From: Granulicella sp. S156
GTDB lineage: Bacteria > Acidobacteriota > Terriglobia > Terriglobales > Acidobacteriaceae
NCBI RefSeq assembly: GCF_009766105.1
Contig: NZ_LMUH01000026.1
Location: 360,721-424,720 of the forward strand
Length of the DNA: 64,000 nt
Direction of reading: 5' to 3'
Shown here: in pieces, positions 8,887-17,832 of the stretch
Layout of the letters: each line of letters starts with the position of its first letter
How positions within the stretch are numbered: position 1 is the first letter of the stretch
Translations under genes and position numbers: made by a program
Notes under the pieces: model-generated
What the model was told of the DNA's origin: nothing
Databases searched by the model: none
What the model saw: only the letters and a program-made list of their open reading frames with translations

Positions 8887-9147
8887 CGCGCAGGGTGTTG
8901 GCTTGCGTATGCGAGAACAAACAACGGCAAAAGCCTTGATGCAAAGGTCGCGAAGGAAAAACGCAAAGGTTCGCTACGGCTGTCGTGGCGAACCTTTTCT
9001 CCCTTAGCGCACTTTGCGGCAAATTTTTAGGGTGTATGTCGAAGGATTGCAGTCCGTGCCCAGAGTTTAATGGGCTGGTGCCGAGGATCGTAGATTTCTG
9101 ATAGCTTATTGGGGAAACGTTTTCTCAAACTCGCGAGCGAGCTCCTT
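8887..9147. other. Intergenic region with hairpin and possible LacI-type operator
   Basis: Contains a long perfect hairpin at 8965-8997 (AAAGGTTCGC with GCGAACCTTT, plus an inner ACG/CGT stem), followed by only a short T run. This could be a weak terminator for the upstream operon. Just before the GH51 gene lies GGGGAAACGTTTTCTC (9111-9126), whose core AAACGTTT is a perfect palindrome like LacI/GalR-family operators. No gene is evident. Confidence 0.55.
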
Positions 9148-11091
9148 ATGACCCCAGGTATCCGTTTTCAGTCTCTCTGCTTTGTCGCACTCTTGTTTCT
9201 CTGCGGCTCCAGTCTTGCTGCACAAGGACAGAGTGCCCCAGCTGCTTCAGCGCAACTCACGGTAGATGCGGCGAAGATTGTCAGCCCTGTCAGTCCGACG
9301 CTCTATGGCCTGATGACCGAGGAGATCAACCATTCCTATGACGGCGGCCTCTATGCGGAACTCGTGCGTAACCCCACGTTTCGCAATATCTGGTCGGGTA
9401 TACAGGGTTGGGAGCTAGTGCGTAACGGAGATGCTGGCGCTGCTATGAGTCTGGATAAGACCACGGGTCCAAGTGCTGCCCTCTCCTCCAGTCTTAAGCT
9501 CGAGGTTGCTTCCGCATCGTCTGGCAATGAGGCAGGCGTGAGCAACTCCGGTTACTGGGGTATCGCCTTGCGGGCGCACACCGCATACCGCGGATCACTG
9601 TATGCCAAGGTGGATGGCGCAAGTCCTGGCCCGCTTACCGTGCGTTTGATCAGCGACGATAGCGGTGCGGTGCTGGCAGAAGCCCAGGTTGCGCTGCATG
9701 CAGGCGGATGGTCGCAGTACAACCTCTCACTGACTACGGGAGCGATTGCGGCGTCGTCGAAGAATCATCTGCAGCTTACTGTGGCGCATCCCGAGACCTT
9801 GTGGCTGCAGCTGGTGTCGCTCTTTCCTCCGACGTTCAACGATAGACCCGACGGCCTTCGTCCCGATCTTATGGCGCTGATGGCCGCGATGCATCCGCAC
9901 TTTCTTCGGCTGCCGGGAGGGAACTATCTTGAAGGCGATACTCTGGCGGATTGGTACGACTGGAAGAAGACGATTGGGCCGCGTGTGAATCGTCCTGGAC
10001 ACCAGGCGCCGTGGAGTTATTGGTCGACTGACGGACTGGGGCTGCTGGAGTTTTTGGAGTGGTGCGAGGACTTGCACGTTGAGCCTGTGCTTGCGGTCTA
10101 TGCGGGCTATGCTTTGAAGGGAGAGCATGTTGCGACTGGCCATGATCTCGAACCCTATGTGCAGTCTGCCGTGGATGAAGTGGAATATGTAACTGGCGAT
10201 GTTTCGACCAAGTGGGGAGCCGAGCGTGCTCGTGATGGCCATCCGGCGCCCTTCCCTTTGCACTACATTGAGATTGGCAATGAAGATGAATTCGACAAGT
10301 CGCATAGCTATGATGCGAGGTTTGCGCAGTTCGCCCAGGCATTGCGCCAGCACTATCCACAGTACAAACTGATTGCGACGACTCGCGTAAAAGAAGCGAA
10401 TGCAGGCGAGCAGCCTGACCTGATCGACGATCACTTCTATAAATCTCCTGCTGCGATGTTCGATCTGGTACACCACTATGACAATGAGCCACGCACCGGG
10501 CCGAAGATCTTTGTCGGAGAGTGGGCGACGCGTTCCGGCTCACCAACGCCAAACTTCGGCGATGCTCTTGGCGACGCTGCCTGGATGACCGCGATGGAGC
10601 GGAACAGCGATTTAATCCTGATGGCGAGCTACGCACCACTGCTGACCAACGTGAACCCAGAGGCGATGCAGTGGCCGACTGACTTGATCGGCTATGACGA
10701 GTCCAACAGCTACGGGTCGCCGAGTTACTACGCGCAGTGCCTCTTTGCTACGCATCTCGGTGATGGTGCGGCACAGACAACGATTACAGGTGCGGGTGCG
10801 AGGTTCTTTTATTCTGCAACGGTTTCTTCGAAGGACCACGTACTGCACTTGAAGCTGGTCAACGCGTCGGATGTAGACCAGGCGCTGAGGATTCGTCTCA
10901 CGGGTATCTCGGTGGGAGACTCTGTGGCGCAGATCGATTCACTGCATGCCGCCAGCTTCGAGGCTACGAACTCGATTACTTTGCCGAAGGCGATCCAACC
11001 TGTTGTATCGACCCTGCATTTCAAGGGGCACGAGTTCAACCAGGTTGTGCCGCAATTCACGATCCAGGTAATCGACATACCGTTGAGATAA
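9148..11091 (+). CDS. Secreted GH51-type alpha-L-arabinofuranosidase
   Basis: Starts with a clear signal peptide (LCFVALLFLCGSSLAAQG). An N-terminal beta-rich region resembling a carbohydrate-binding module is followed by a TIM-barrel with HFLRLPGGNYLEG, typical of GH51. The acid/base Glu lies in IEIGNEDEFD (about residue 379) and the nucleophile Glu in FVGEWAT (about residue 458). A C-terminal beta-sandwich ends near LHFKGHEFNQVVPQFTIQVI. These enzymes remove terminal arabinofuranosyl groups from arabinan or arabinoxylan. ATG 9148 is preferred because a TTG at 9109 would give an unusually long n-region and would overlap a palindrome that may be an operator. First of four carbohydrate genes. 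Confidence 0.88.
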   Translation: MTPGIRFQSLCFVALLFLCGSSLAAQGQSAPAASAQLTVDAAKIVSPVSPTLYGLMTEEINHSYDGGLYAELVRNPTFRNIWSGIQGWELVRNGDAGAAMSLDKTTGPSAALSSSLKLEVASASSGNEAGVSNSGYWGIALRAHTAYRGSLYAKVDGASPGPLTVRLISDDSGAVLAEAQVALHAGGWSQYNLSLTTGAIAASSKNHLQLTVAHPETLWLQLVSLFPPTFNDRPDGLRPDLMALMAAMHPHFLRLPGGNYLEGDTLADWYDWKKTIGPRVNRPGHQAPWSYWSTDGLGLLEFLEWCEDLHVEPVLAVYAGYALKGEHVATGHDLEPYVQSAVDEVEYVTGDVSTKWGAERARDGHPAPFPLHYIEIGNEDEFDKSHSYDARFAQFAQALRQHYPQYKLIATTRVKEANAGEQPDLIDDHFYKSPAAMFDLVHHYDNEPRTGPKIFVGEWATRSGSPTPNFGDALGDAAWMTAMERNSDLILMASYAPLLTNVNPEAMQWPTDLIGYDESNSYGSPSYYAQCLFATHLGDGAAQTTITGAGARFFYSATVSSKDHVLHLKLVNASDVDQALRIRLTGISVGDSVAQIDSLHAASFEATNSITLPKAIQPVVSTLHFKGHEFNQVVPQFTIQVIDIPLR

Positions 11092-11109
11092 CGGATTTAA
11101 ATTCGTTTG

Positions 11110-12531
11110 CTATCTGCCATAGGGAGTAACAGCAGAGACGCTGGGGCTGGGCGGTAGTTCCCAATCGGCAAACGCGTCTGGGTGGGATGCATCGAAAGGT
11201 GGTATTGGTAGACGAAGATAGCGTGCCAGTGGAAGCTTCTGGTCGCGAATATTCTGCACGATGGCGCGGGCTAGCTCGTAGGCTCCGTAGGAGTTGAAAT
11301 GTGTGTTGTCCTTCAGCTCTTCGGTCTGTCCGGGGAAAGTATTGGCGGGATAGTGGACAAAGGCGTGCAACGTTCCGGTCTCGCCCATGGTTTCAAATAG
11401 AGTTTTGCTCATGGCATTCAGGTCGATGAGCGCGAGCTTCTGTTGTTCGGCGACCTCGCGCATCGCGGCTGGATAATCACCGAGTGTCTGAACGATCTTT
11501 CCGTCGGCGTCGAAGTTACGGCGGTTCATCGGTGTCACCAGAATCGGAGTGGCGCCGTGGGCGCGGGCCTCGGTGATGTATTGCAGAAGATAGGTCTTGA
11601 AATCTGTGGCTGCTGGAACGTAACCGTTACCTGGTTTTTGATCGTTGTGACCAAACTGAATCATGAGATAGTCGCCGGGGCGAATGGTGGACAGAATCTT
11701 TGCAAGGCGGTGCTCCCCTACGAAACTGCGAATGGTTTCACCAGACTCTGCCTCATTGGCGATAGAGAGGCGCGGGCCGAAGAAGACGGGCAACATCTGG
11801 CCCCATGCGGCCCATGGTTCTTTGTCCTGATCGACGACCGTTGAGTCGCTGGCAAGGTAAAGCGTAGGAACATGGTCGATTGGTTGGATGGAGATGGAGC
11901 GTACGCTGGGATGATCGCCATTGAACTCAAGCGTGAGCTTTTCGTCCCAGTCCAGTGCGCCAATTTCGCGTAGCTTCAGTGCCACCTTTGACGGTGGTGC
12001 TGATCCCAGCGCAGAGATGGCTGCAGAGCGGACGTTGACGTTGAAGGTGACGCGTCTGGATTTTTCCGCGGCGACTTCCATTTGATTGATAAAGAGGCGG
12101 CGTGATTCGGCGCGTACCGTGGTTGTCGACGCAGCGGGGCCGCCAAGAGTGAGCGTTACCTGATAGTTTCCATCCGGAACTGCGATCGAGAAGAAGAAGG
12201 GTTGAACGCTGCTGCAGGAGCTGCTTGCAAAGCTCGTGGGTGAGGTGCCAAGGTCGAATCCGAATGCTGGAAAGGTGTCGGAGGCAGATACCGGACGGGA
12301 GGGGCTCTTGTAGATGGTTGCCGCAGATAATGGCTTCTCTTGAGCAGCAGATTGTTTCCCCGCGCAGTCGAAGTGCCAGACGGGTTGGGCCGTCGTCACG
12401 CTGCATAAAGCGAGGGTAATTGAGCTAAACACCGCGATGTTGCGGAAGAGTGTTTTTGAGTTTTTATAGGCGCGACGCCAGTATAGAAACATGCGGTTCC
12501 TCGATGAATCAGACGCAGCGATGATATACAA
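11110..12531 (-). CDS. Secreted SGNH hydrolase, rhamnogalacturonan acetylesterase-like
   Basis: An N-terminal hydrophobic export segment (NIAVFSSITLALCSVTTAQP) is followed by a ~190-aa beta-rich domain and an SGNH/GDSL domain. All four blocks can be read: YLASDSTVVDQ (nucleophile Ser), EAESGET (Gly), MIQFGHND (Asn), and DNTHFNSYGA (catalytic Asp/His). This matches rhamnogalacturonan acetylesterases (CE12-like), which deacetylate the galacturonic acid of rhamnogalacturonan I. It is convergent with the GH51 gene and divergent from the GH35 gene. An inner ATG at 12492 gives a more ordinary signal-peptide length. Confidence 0.82.
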   Translation of the reverse strand: MYIIAASDSSRNRMFLYWRRAYKNSKTLFRNIAVFSSITLALCSVTTAQPVWHFDCAGKQSAAQEKPLSAATIYKSPSRPVSASDTFPAFGFDLGTSPTSFASSSCSSVQPFFFSIAVPDGNYQVTLTLGGPAASTTTVRAESRRLFINQMEVAAEKSRRVTFNVNVRSAAISALGSAPPSKVALKLREIGALDWDEKLTLEFNGDHPSVRSISIQPIDHVPTLYLASDSTVVDQDKEPWAAWGQMLPVFFGPRLSIANEAESGETIRSFVGEHRLAKILSTIRPGDYLMIQFGHNDQKPGNGYVPAATDFKTYLLQYITEARAHGATPILVTPMNRRNFDADGKIVQTLGDYPAAMREVAEQQKLALIDLNAMSKTLFETMGETGTLHAFVHYPANTFPGQTEELKDNTHFNSYGAYELARAIVQNIRDQKLPLARYLRLPIPPFDASHPDAFADWELPPSPSVSAVTPYGR

Positions 12532-12607
12532 CTCTATTATATAAAATTATTTTCCTATTGACATTAGCTTATTGCGCTACATAGAGTTTGCAGTTGGAAG
12601 GTAAAGC
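12532..12607. promoter_or_regulatory. Divergent promoter region between the acetylesterase and GH35 genes
   Basis: An AT-rich stretch between divergent genes. Towards GH35, TTGACA (12558-12563) is followed after 17 nt by ATAGAG, a plausible but weak -10 element. Towards the esterase the AT-rich block TATATAATTTTAT (minus strand) could supply a -10. Confidence 0.35.
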
Positions 12608-14587
12608 ATGGTCGTCAGATGTTCTCGCGTGCGGCAGACCCTCAGCAAGTTTCGGTGTCCCGTTGGAAGGACGGCCTTTGCCGCGGCAGTGCTTGCCGGT
12701 TTGCTCTGCTTTGTTTTTGGCGAGAGCTCGAACGCTTTGGCACAGGTACAGAAGAGCGCCGAAAGCGGATCAGGCTTTGCGGTCGTGGGAGATCATTTCG
12801 AACTCGATGGGAAGCCTGTCCAGTTACTCTCGGGCGAGATGCACTACGAGCGCATACCGCATCAGTACTGGCAAGCGCGCATGGAGATGGCCAAAGCGAT
12901 GGGCCTGAACACGATCGCTACTTATGTTTTCTGGAATGTGCATGAGCCCACGCCAGGTGTTTATGATTTCTCGGGCGACCTGGATCTGGCGGCGTTCGTG
13001 AGACTGGCGCAGAAGGAACATCTGAACGTGCTGCTGCGGGCTGGTCCGTACTCCTGCGCGGAGTGGGAGTACGGCGGATTTCCTGCGTGGCTGCTGGCCG
13101 ATCCAAAGATGAGTAAGGCACTGCGCAGCAACGACGATGCCTTCATGATCCCGGTGGAACGCTGGATCAAACGGCTGGCGCAGGAGGTTGCGCCGCTGCA
13201 GGTTGGACTTGGTGGGCCGATTATTGCGGTGCAAGTGGAGAATGAGTACGGCAACTTTTCCAACGATCACAGCTACATGGAGCATATGAAGGAGATCTTC
13301 GTGCGTGCGGGATTTACTCGATCGATGCTCTATACCGTCGATCCGTCGAAGAGCCTTGCTTCAGGTGAGTTGGACGGCGTGTATTCGGGAGTGAACTTCG
13401 GCACTGGAGGTTCGGTGCAGGGGCTGACAGCGCTCGCGAAAGAGCGGCCGGGGCAGCCGTTGTTTGCGACGGAGTACTGGCCGGGGTGGTTCGATCATTG
13501 GGGGCATCCGCATGAGACGCGGCCTATCGATAAGCAGGTCGAAGACCTGAACTACATTCTCAGCCATAAAGCGTCGCTCAATATCTACATGTTTCATGGT
13601 GGGACGAGTTTTGGATTCATGAGCGGGGCGAGTTGGACAGGCGGGAACTATCTGCCGGACGTTACCAGCTATGACTACGATGCTCCACTGGATGAAGCAG
13701 GGCATCCAACGCCGAAGTTCTATGCGTATCGTGAAGTTCTCGCGAAGTATTCGAGTAGTCCATTGCCGCCTGTACCTGCTTCGCCGCCGGTAGTCACATT
13801 GGGCCCATTCCCCGTTAACCATGCAAGCTCTCTCTGGGGGCATCTGCCTAAGTCCGTCAAGTCCGAGAATCCAGAGACGATGGAAGCGCTTGGGCAATCG
13901 TATGGCTACATCCTTTACCGGAAGAGACTCGATGCTGCAGCGGATGGGCCGCTGGTTCTAGACGAAGTGCATGACTATGCGCTCGTCTATGTGGATGGCC
14001 AATTGATTGGAACGGTCGATCGGAGACTCAAGCAGGATCGCGTTGAATTGAAGGCTTCAAAAGGGGCGCGCCTCGATATTCTGGTGGAGAACTCTGGGCG
14101 CATCAACTCAACGAAGATGATGCGCGGAGAAGTGAAGGGCATAACGCGCTCTGTTCACTTGGCAGGAGCGCCGCTGATGGGCTGGGAGAACTATTCACTC
14201 CCCATGGAAGATGCCGGCAAGATGCGTCCCGTCAAGAGCGGCGGCGCTGAAGAAAAGATTGCAACTGCCGGCCCCCATTTCTTCTTTGCAAGCTTCAAGA
14301 CAAGTAAACCGGGCGATGTCTTTCTCGATGTAAGCGCACTCGGCAAGGGGGCGCTCTGGATCAATGGACATGCGATGGGCCGATACTGGAATGAGGGGCC
14401 GCAGAAGACGCTCTATGTTCCCGCTCCGTGGTTGCATTCTGGAAGTAATGAGGTGGTGATCTTTGATCTGTTCCGAGCCACGAACGGCAAGCCGATGTTG
14501 GCAGGCCTTGCCCAACCGATATTGAACGCGAAGACCCCGGAGATTGCGCAGCCCTCGAAGGTGGCAGCGTCTCCAAAGATTGATTAA
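12608..14587 (+). CDS. Secreted GH35 beta-galactosidase
   Basis: A signal peptide (TAFAAAVLAGLLCFVFGESSNALAQ) is followed by the GH35 barrel. LLSGEMHYERIP and NTIATYVFWNVHEP are the opening motifs. The acid/base Glu is in VENEYG (about residue 213) and the nucleophile in ATEYWPGW (about residue 289). MFHGGTSFGFM and DYDAPLDEAG complete the family pattern. C-terminal beta domains include GKGALWINGHAMGRYW, the usual jelly-roll end of bacterial GH35. It releases terminal beta-galactose from pectic galactan or xyloglucan side chains. The preceding esterase is divergent; the next gene starts 25 nt after its stop. Confidence 0.93.
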   Translation: MVVRCSRVRQTLSKFRCPVGRTAFAAAVLAGLLCFVFGESSNALAQVQKSAESGSGFAVVGDHFELDGKPVQLLSGEMHYERIPHQYWQARMEMAKAMGLNTIATYVFWNVHEPTPGVYDFSGDLDLAAFVRLAQKEHLNVLLRAGPYSCAEWEYGGFPAWLLADPKMSKALRSNDDAFMIPVERWIKRLAQEVAPLQVGLGGPIIAVQVENEYGNFSNDHSYMEHMKEIFVRAGFTRSMLYTVDPSKSLASGELDGVYSGVNFGTGGSVQGLTALAKERPGQPLFATEYWPGWFDHWGHPHETRPIDKQVEDLNYILSHKASLNIYMFHGGTSFGFMSGASWTGGNYLPDVTSYDYDAPLDEAGHPTPKFYAYREVLAKYSSSPLPPVPASPPVVTLGPFPVNHASSLWGHLPKSVKSENPETMEALGQSYGYILYRKRLDAAADGPLVLDEVHDYALVYVDGQLIGTVDRRLKQDRVELKASKGARLDILVENSGRINSTKMMRGEVKGITRSVHLAGAPLMGWENYSLPMEDAGKMRPVKSGGAEEKIATAGPHFFFASFKTSKPGDVFLDVSALGKGALWINGHAMGRYWNEGPQKTLYVPAPWLHSGSNEVVIFDLFRATNGKPMLAGLAQPILNAKTPEIAQPSKVAASPKID

Positions 14588-14612
14588 GAAACAGTTGCGA
14601 GGTTGAGTCCAG

Positions 14613-17408
14613 ATGGGCGTAAATCAGGAGATGGAAAGCATGCTCCTCGGAAGAATGTGGAACGGTCGTAAGAGACGTTGCGCTCTTGTGACGGCGTTGT
14701 CGCTGGCGTTGGTTTCAACCGCGGCGTTGTCGCAGGAAGAGACGACTGTTGGCAGGGAAAAGATTGCTGCGGTGCAACGAGATTTTGTACATCCTCCGGA
14801 CGATGCGCGTGTGCTGATGCGATGGTGGTGGTTTGGACCGGCCGTCACGAAGCCCGAGCTTCAGCGCGAGATCCTGGCGATGAAGTCGGGTGGAATAGGC
14901 GGCTTCGAGATTCAGCCGGTGTACGCTCTGGCGCTTGATGACCCGCAGAAGAATATTCGCAATCTTCCTTATCTTTCAAAGGACTTTCTTGATGCGGTGA
15001 GCTTTGCGTCGAAGACGGCGCACGAGAATGGCATGAGGGTCGATATGACCCTGGCGAGTGGGTGGCCGTATGGCGGCAAGCATGTGCCGGTGGAGGAAGC
15101 TTCTGCCCGTCTGCGTGTTGTTGCAAGCGATGTTGCTTCTGGAGATGCGTCGTCGCCCGTGCCTGTGATGAAGGATGGCGAGAGTCTGGTCGCCGTGTTT
15201 GCGGGACCTGGCAGCGCAAAGCAGTACGATGCTGGGAACCTGAAGATGCTCTCCAGTAAGGCGAATGATGGACGCATCGAGTTAGCCGCCGGGGCTGGGC
15301 CACGCGTGGTTGTGTTCTATATCGCGAGCCGTACCGGCCAGCAGGTAAAGCGCGCGGCGGTGGACGCCAACGGTTTTGTGCTCGATCACTTCAACCGCGC
15401 TGCTGTAGAGGATCATCTGCACACCGTTGGTGAGCCCCTGATGCAGGCCTTTGGCGACACACCGCCCTATTCGGTCTTTAGCGATAGCCTTGAGGTCTAT
15501 GGCGCCGATTGGACTGGCGATCTTTTGCCGGAGTTTCAACGCCGCCGCGGTTACGATCTCACGCCGCATCTGCCGGAACTTGTGAGTGGCACGGACGAAG
15601 TTAGCTCGGAACTGCGTCATGATTGGGGGCTCACGCTCACGGAGCTTATCGACGAGCGGTATCTCACCCCAGTTAATGATTGGGCTATCGCTCACCACAC
15701 GCGTTTTCGCTCGCAGACGTATGGTGATCCAGCGGTCTCGCTTTCGAGCAACAGTCTGGTCACTCTGCCTGAAGGTGAGGGGCCGCAGTGGAACCGCTTC
15801 TCCTATACGCGATGGGCCACTTCGGCGAGTCACCTGTATGGCCGTCCTGTTACATCGACGGAGACGTGGACGTGGTTGCATTCGCCAGTCTTTCGCGCTA
15901 CTCCGCTGGATATGAAGGCGGAGGCCGACTGCTTTTTCCTCGAAGGTTCCAATCAACTCATAGGCCATGGTTGGCCCTACAGTCCTCCTGGCGTAGCAGA
16001 GCCGGGATGGGCGTTCTATGCAGCTGCTGTCTTTAATGACCACAATCCGTGGTGGATTGTGATGCCAGATGTAACTGGATATCTCCAGCGCGTAAGTTAT
16101 CTGCTGCGCCAGGGCAAGCCGGCGAATGATATCGCCGTCCTTCTGCCTAATGACGATGCCTATTCTGAGTTCAAGCTCGGCAAGGTCAGCCTCTCCGACA
16201 ATATGCCGAAGTACGTTACGCCAGAGTTGATGCAGCAGATTCTTGGAGCTGGGTACAACGTCGATTACATCGATGCGGAGGCCATCAAGAGCGTCGGTAT
16301 TACCTACCCCGTGCTCATTCTGCCGCACGTCGAGCGTCTATCTCCTGAAACGCTCAAGGCCATCGCGGCGTATAGCCGGCATGGAGGCAAAGTGATCGCT
16401 GTGGGGTCCGTCCCCAGCCGCGCTCCTGGTTTTGCGAATGCTGCCGCAATTACGGATGAAGTGAAACAGCTTTCACAAGCCCTGTTTGCGAAGAATCCAA
16501 ACGCGCGTGTTGTGTCCAGCGAGAGCGATCTTGGTGCTGCTTTGCATGAGGCACTCACGCCCGATCTGCAACTCTCCGGCGGGGCAAGTGTCGTCGGCTT
16601 CCTGCATCGCAAGCTCAGCGATGCAGATGTTTACTTTCTTGCGAATACCAGCAATCAGGAGATACATGCGACCGCTAGCTTTCGCGCATCACGGAAAGCA
16701 GTTTCTTCCTGGGATCCTTTCTCAGGCTCCGTGTATGCGGTCGACATGAAACCGATGGAACTCAACCTGGCGCCTTATGAGTCACGCGTGATCGTGTTCA
16801 GCGATGTTCCGGCTGACCACGAGCAACTCGTGCACCAATCTGCGGCAACCCTTGTCGCCAACTGGAGCCATGACTGGAAGGTCAGCTTCGAAGGCCGCGA
16901 TCAAACCGTATTTCCTGAACGCACGCTGCACGAGCCTTCCTCCTGGACGGAAGATCCGGCTCTGCGTTTCTTCTCTGGCGTTGCCGTCTATACGAAGACT
17001 GTGACCCTGAGCGCGTCTGATCTGGCAGGTGCGAAATCTCTTGTACTCGATTTCGGAAAGGGAACTGCTACTGCTCCCACTCCAGATATCAGGAGCAATG
17101 GGACACGCGCGCTATTGGAAAGCCCTATCCGCGAGGCGGCAGTGATCGTCATCAACGGTCAACGGGTCGGCTCGGTGTGGCGGCCACCCTATCGCCTTGA
17201 TGTTATGGGCGCCCTCAAGCCTGGGGAAAATCGCATCGAGATTAGTGTGGCGAACACTGGCACCAACGCTCTTGCGGGCCTGGCTCCGGCTGACTACAGT
17301 GCGCTCAACGCCCAATATGGTGTGCGCTTCACACCGCAAAATATGGACCACCTCGAGCCTCTTCCGTCCGGGATACTCAGCGGAGTTCAACTCCTGGAGG
17401 CCAAATGA
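14613..17408 (+). CDS. Secreted GH106-type alpha-L-rhamnosidase
   Basis: After a signal peptide (CALVTALSLALVSTAALSQ) comes RVLMRWWWFGPAVTKPELQREI and a GIGGFEIQPVYAL strand. The DMTLASGWPYGG and the SDSLEVYGADWT blocks and a late galactose-binding-like domain with REAAVIVINGQRVGSVWRPPYRLDV are typical of the large glycoside hydrolase family GH106. It would remove L-rhamnose from pectic or other rhamnosides. The start at 14613 has GAGG upstream; ATG 14640, preceded by AGGAG at good spacing, is an equally good start. Likely co-transcribed with GH35. A second GH106 gene is at 60668. Confidence 0.85.
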   Translation: MGVNQEMESMLLGRMWNGRKRRCALVTALSLALVSTAALSQEETTVGREKIAAVQRDFVHPPDDARVLMRWWWFGPAVTKPELQREILAMKSGGIGGFEIQPVYALALDDPQKNIRNLPYLSKDFLDAVSFASKTAHENGMRVDMTLASGWPYGGKHVPVEEASARLRVVASDVASGDASSPVPVMKDGESLVAVFAGPGSAKQYDAGNLKMLSSKANDGRIELAAGAGPRVVVFYIASRTGQQVKRAAVDANGFVLDHFNRAAVEDHLHTVGEPLMQAFGDTPPYSVFSDSLEVYGADWTGDLLPEFQRRRGYDLTPHLPELVSGTDEVSSELRHDWGLTLTELIDERYLTPVNDWAIAHHTRFRSQTYGDPAVSLSSNSLVTLPEGEGPQWNRFSYTRWATSASHLYGRPVTSTETWTWLHSPVFRATPLDMKAEADCFFLEGSNQLIGHGWPYSPPGVAEPGWAFYAAAVFNDHNPWWIVMPDVTGYLQRVSYLLRQGKPANDIAVLLPNDDAYSEFKLGKVSLSDNMPKYVTPELMQQILGAGYNVDYIDAEAIKSVGITYPVLILPHVERLSPETLKAIAAYSRHGGKVIAVGSVPSRAPGFANAAAITDEVKQLSQALFAKNPNARVVSSESDLGAALHEALTPDLQLSGGASVVGFLHRKLSDADVYFLANTSNQEIHATASFRASRKAVSSWDPFSGSVYAVDMKPMELNLAPYESRVIVFSDVPADHEQLVHQSAATLVANWSHDWKVSFEGRDQTVFPERTLHEPSSWTEDPALRFFSGVAVYTKTVTLSASDLAGAKSLVLDFGKGTATAPTPDIRSNGTRALLESPIREAAVIVINGQRVGSVWRPPYRLDVMGALKPGENRIEISVANTGTNALAGLAPADYSALNAQYGVRFTPQNMDHLEPLPSGILSGVQLLEAK

Positions 17409-17600
17409 TGCGAAGAAAAGGCGCGGGACCCATGACCTTCAGATGAACTGCCGACATGCTGGTTCTCGACTAGCCTCAGTCCAACGCCCTATGCGATACT
17501 GATAAGGCTTTGAACGAAAGTGCGACCGGGTCGTAACGTCATTACAGTGATATTTTGGCCTCAACGTAAGTAGTTCAATACCTTGCACTTAGAGTGCAGC

Positions 17601-17687
17601 GCCGGGATGGCGGAACTGGCAGACGCAGCGGACTCAAAATCCGCCGAGGGCAACCTCATGGGGGTTCGATTCCCCCTCCCGGCACCA
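17601..17687 (+). tRNA. tRNA-Leu (anticodon CAA), integration target
   Basis: GCCGGGA pairs with TCCCGGC. The anticodon stem GCGGA/TCCGC holds CTCAAAA (anticodon CAA, reading UUG). There is a class II variable arm and the T arm GGGGG-TTCGATT-CCCCC, with CCA encoded at 17685-17687. The 3' part from the anticodon loop onward is repeated at 44578-44636, showing that a mobile element has used this gene as its attachment site while restoring the tRNA. Confidence 0.95.
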
Positions 17688-17689
17688 AA
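17631..17689 (+). repeat. attL: left copy of the 59-bp attachment repeat
   Basis: From GACTCAAAATCCGCCGAGGG in the anticodon arm through the CCA end plus two A's. Matches 44578-44636 with 3 mismatches. Confidence 0.9.
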
Positions 17690-17715
17690 AGATAATAAAA
17701 GACTTATAGGTAATT

Positions 17716-17738
17716 GGCTCCTCGATTTCTGAGGAGCC
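17716..17738. terminator. Hairpin just inside attL
   Basis: GGCTCCTC and GAGGAGCC form a perfect 8-bp stem with a 7-nt loop, 29 nt after the tRNA CCA end. It may end the tRNA transcript, though no T run follows. Confidence 0.5.
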
Positions 17739-17748
17739 AAAATCGTCT

Positions 17749-17770
17749 GGTGGCTGTTTTGGTGGCTGTT
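17749..17770. promoter_or_regulatory. Paired GGTGGCTGTT motifs at the left end (possible integrase arm sites)
   Basis: Two direct copies of GGTGGCTGTT, 12 bp apart start to start, about 60 bp inside attL. The same pair with the same spacing recurs at 44428-44449. Confidence 0.6.
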
Positions 17771-17832
17771 GATTTTTCGCAGATCGTCATTGCGTGAACT
17801 GTGCCCCTAAATTAGGGGATAATTGGTCTCCT

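Noticed and set aside
15282-16328. 348-codon minus-strand frame
   Set aside because: Opposite to the GH106 gene, whose family motifs are clear; no recognisable motif on the minus strand.
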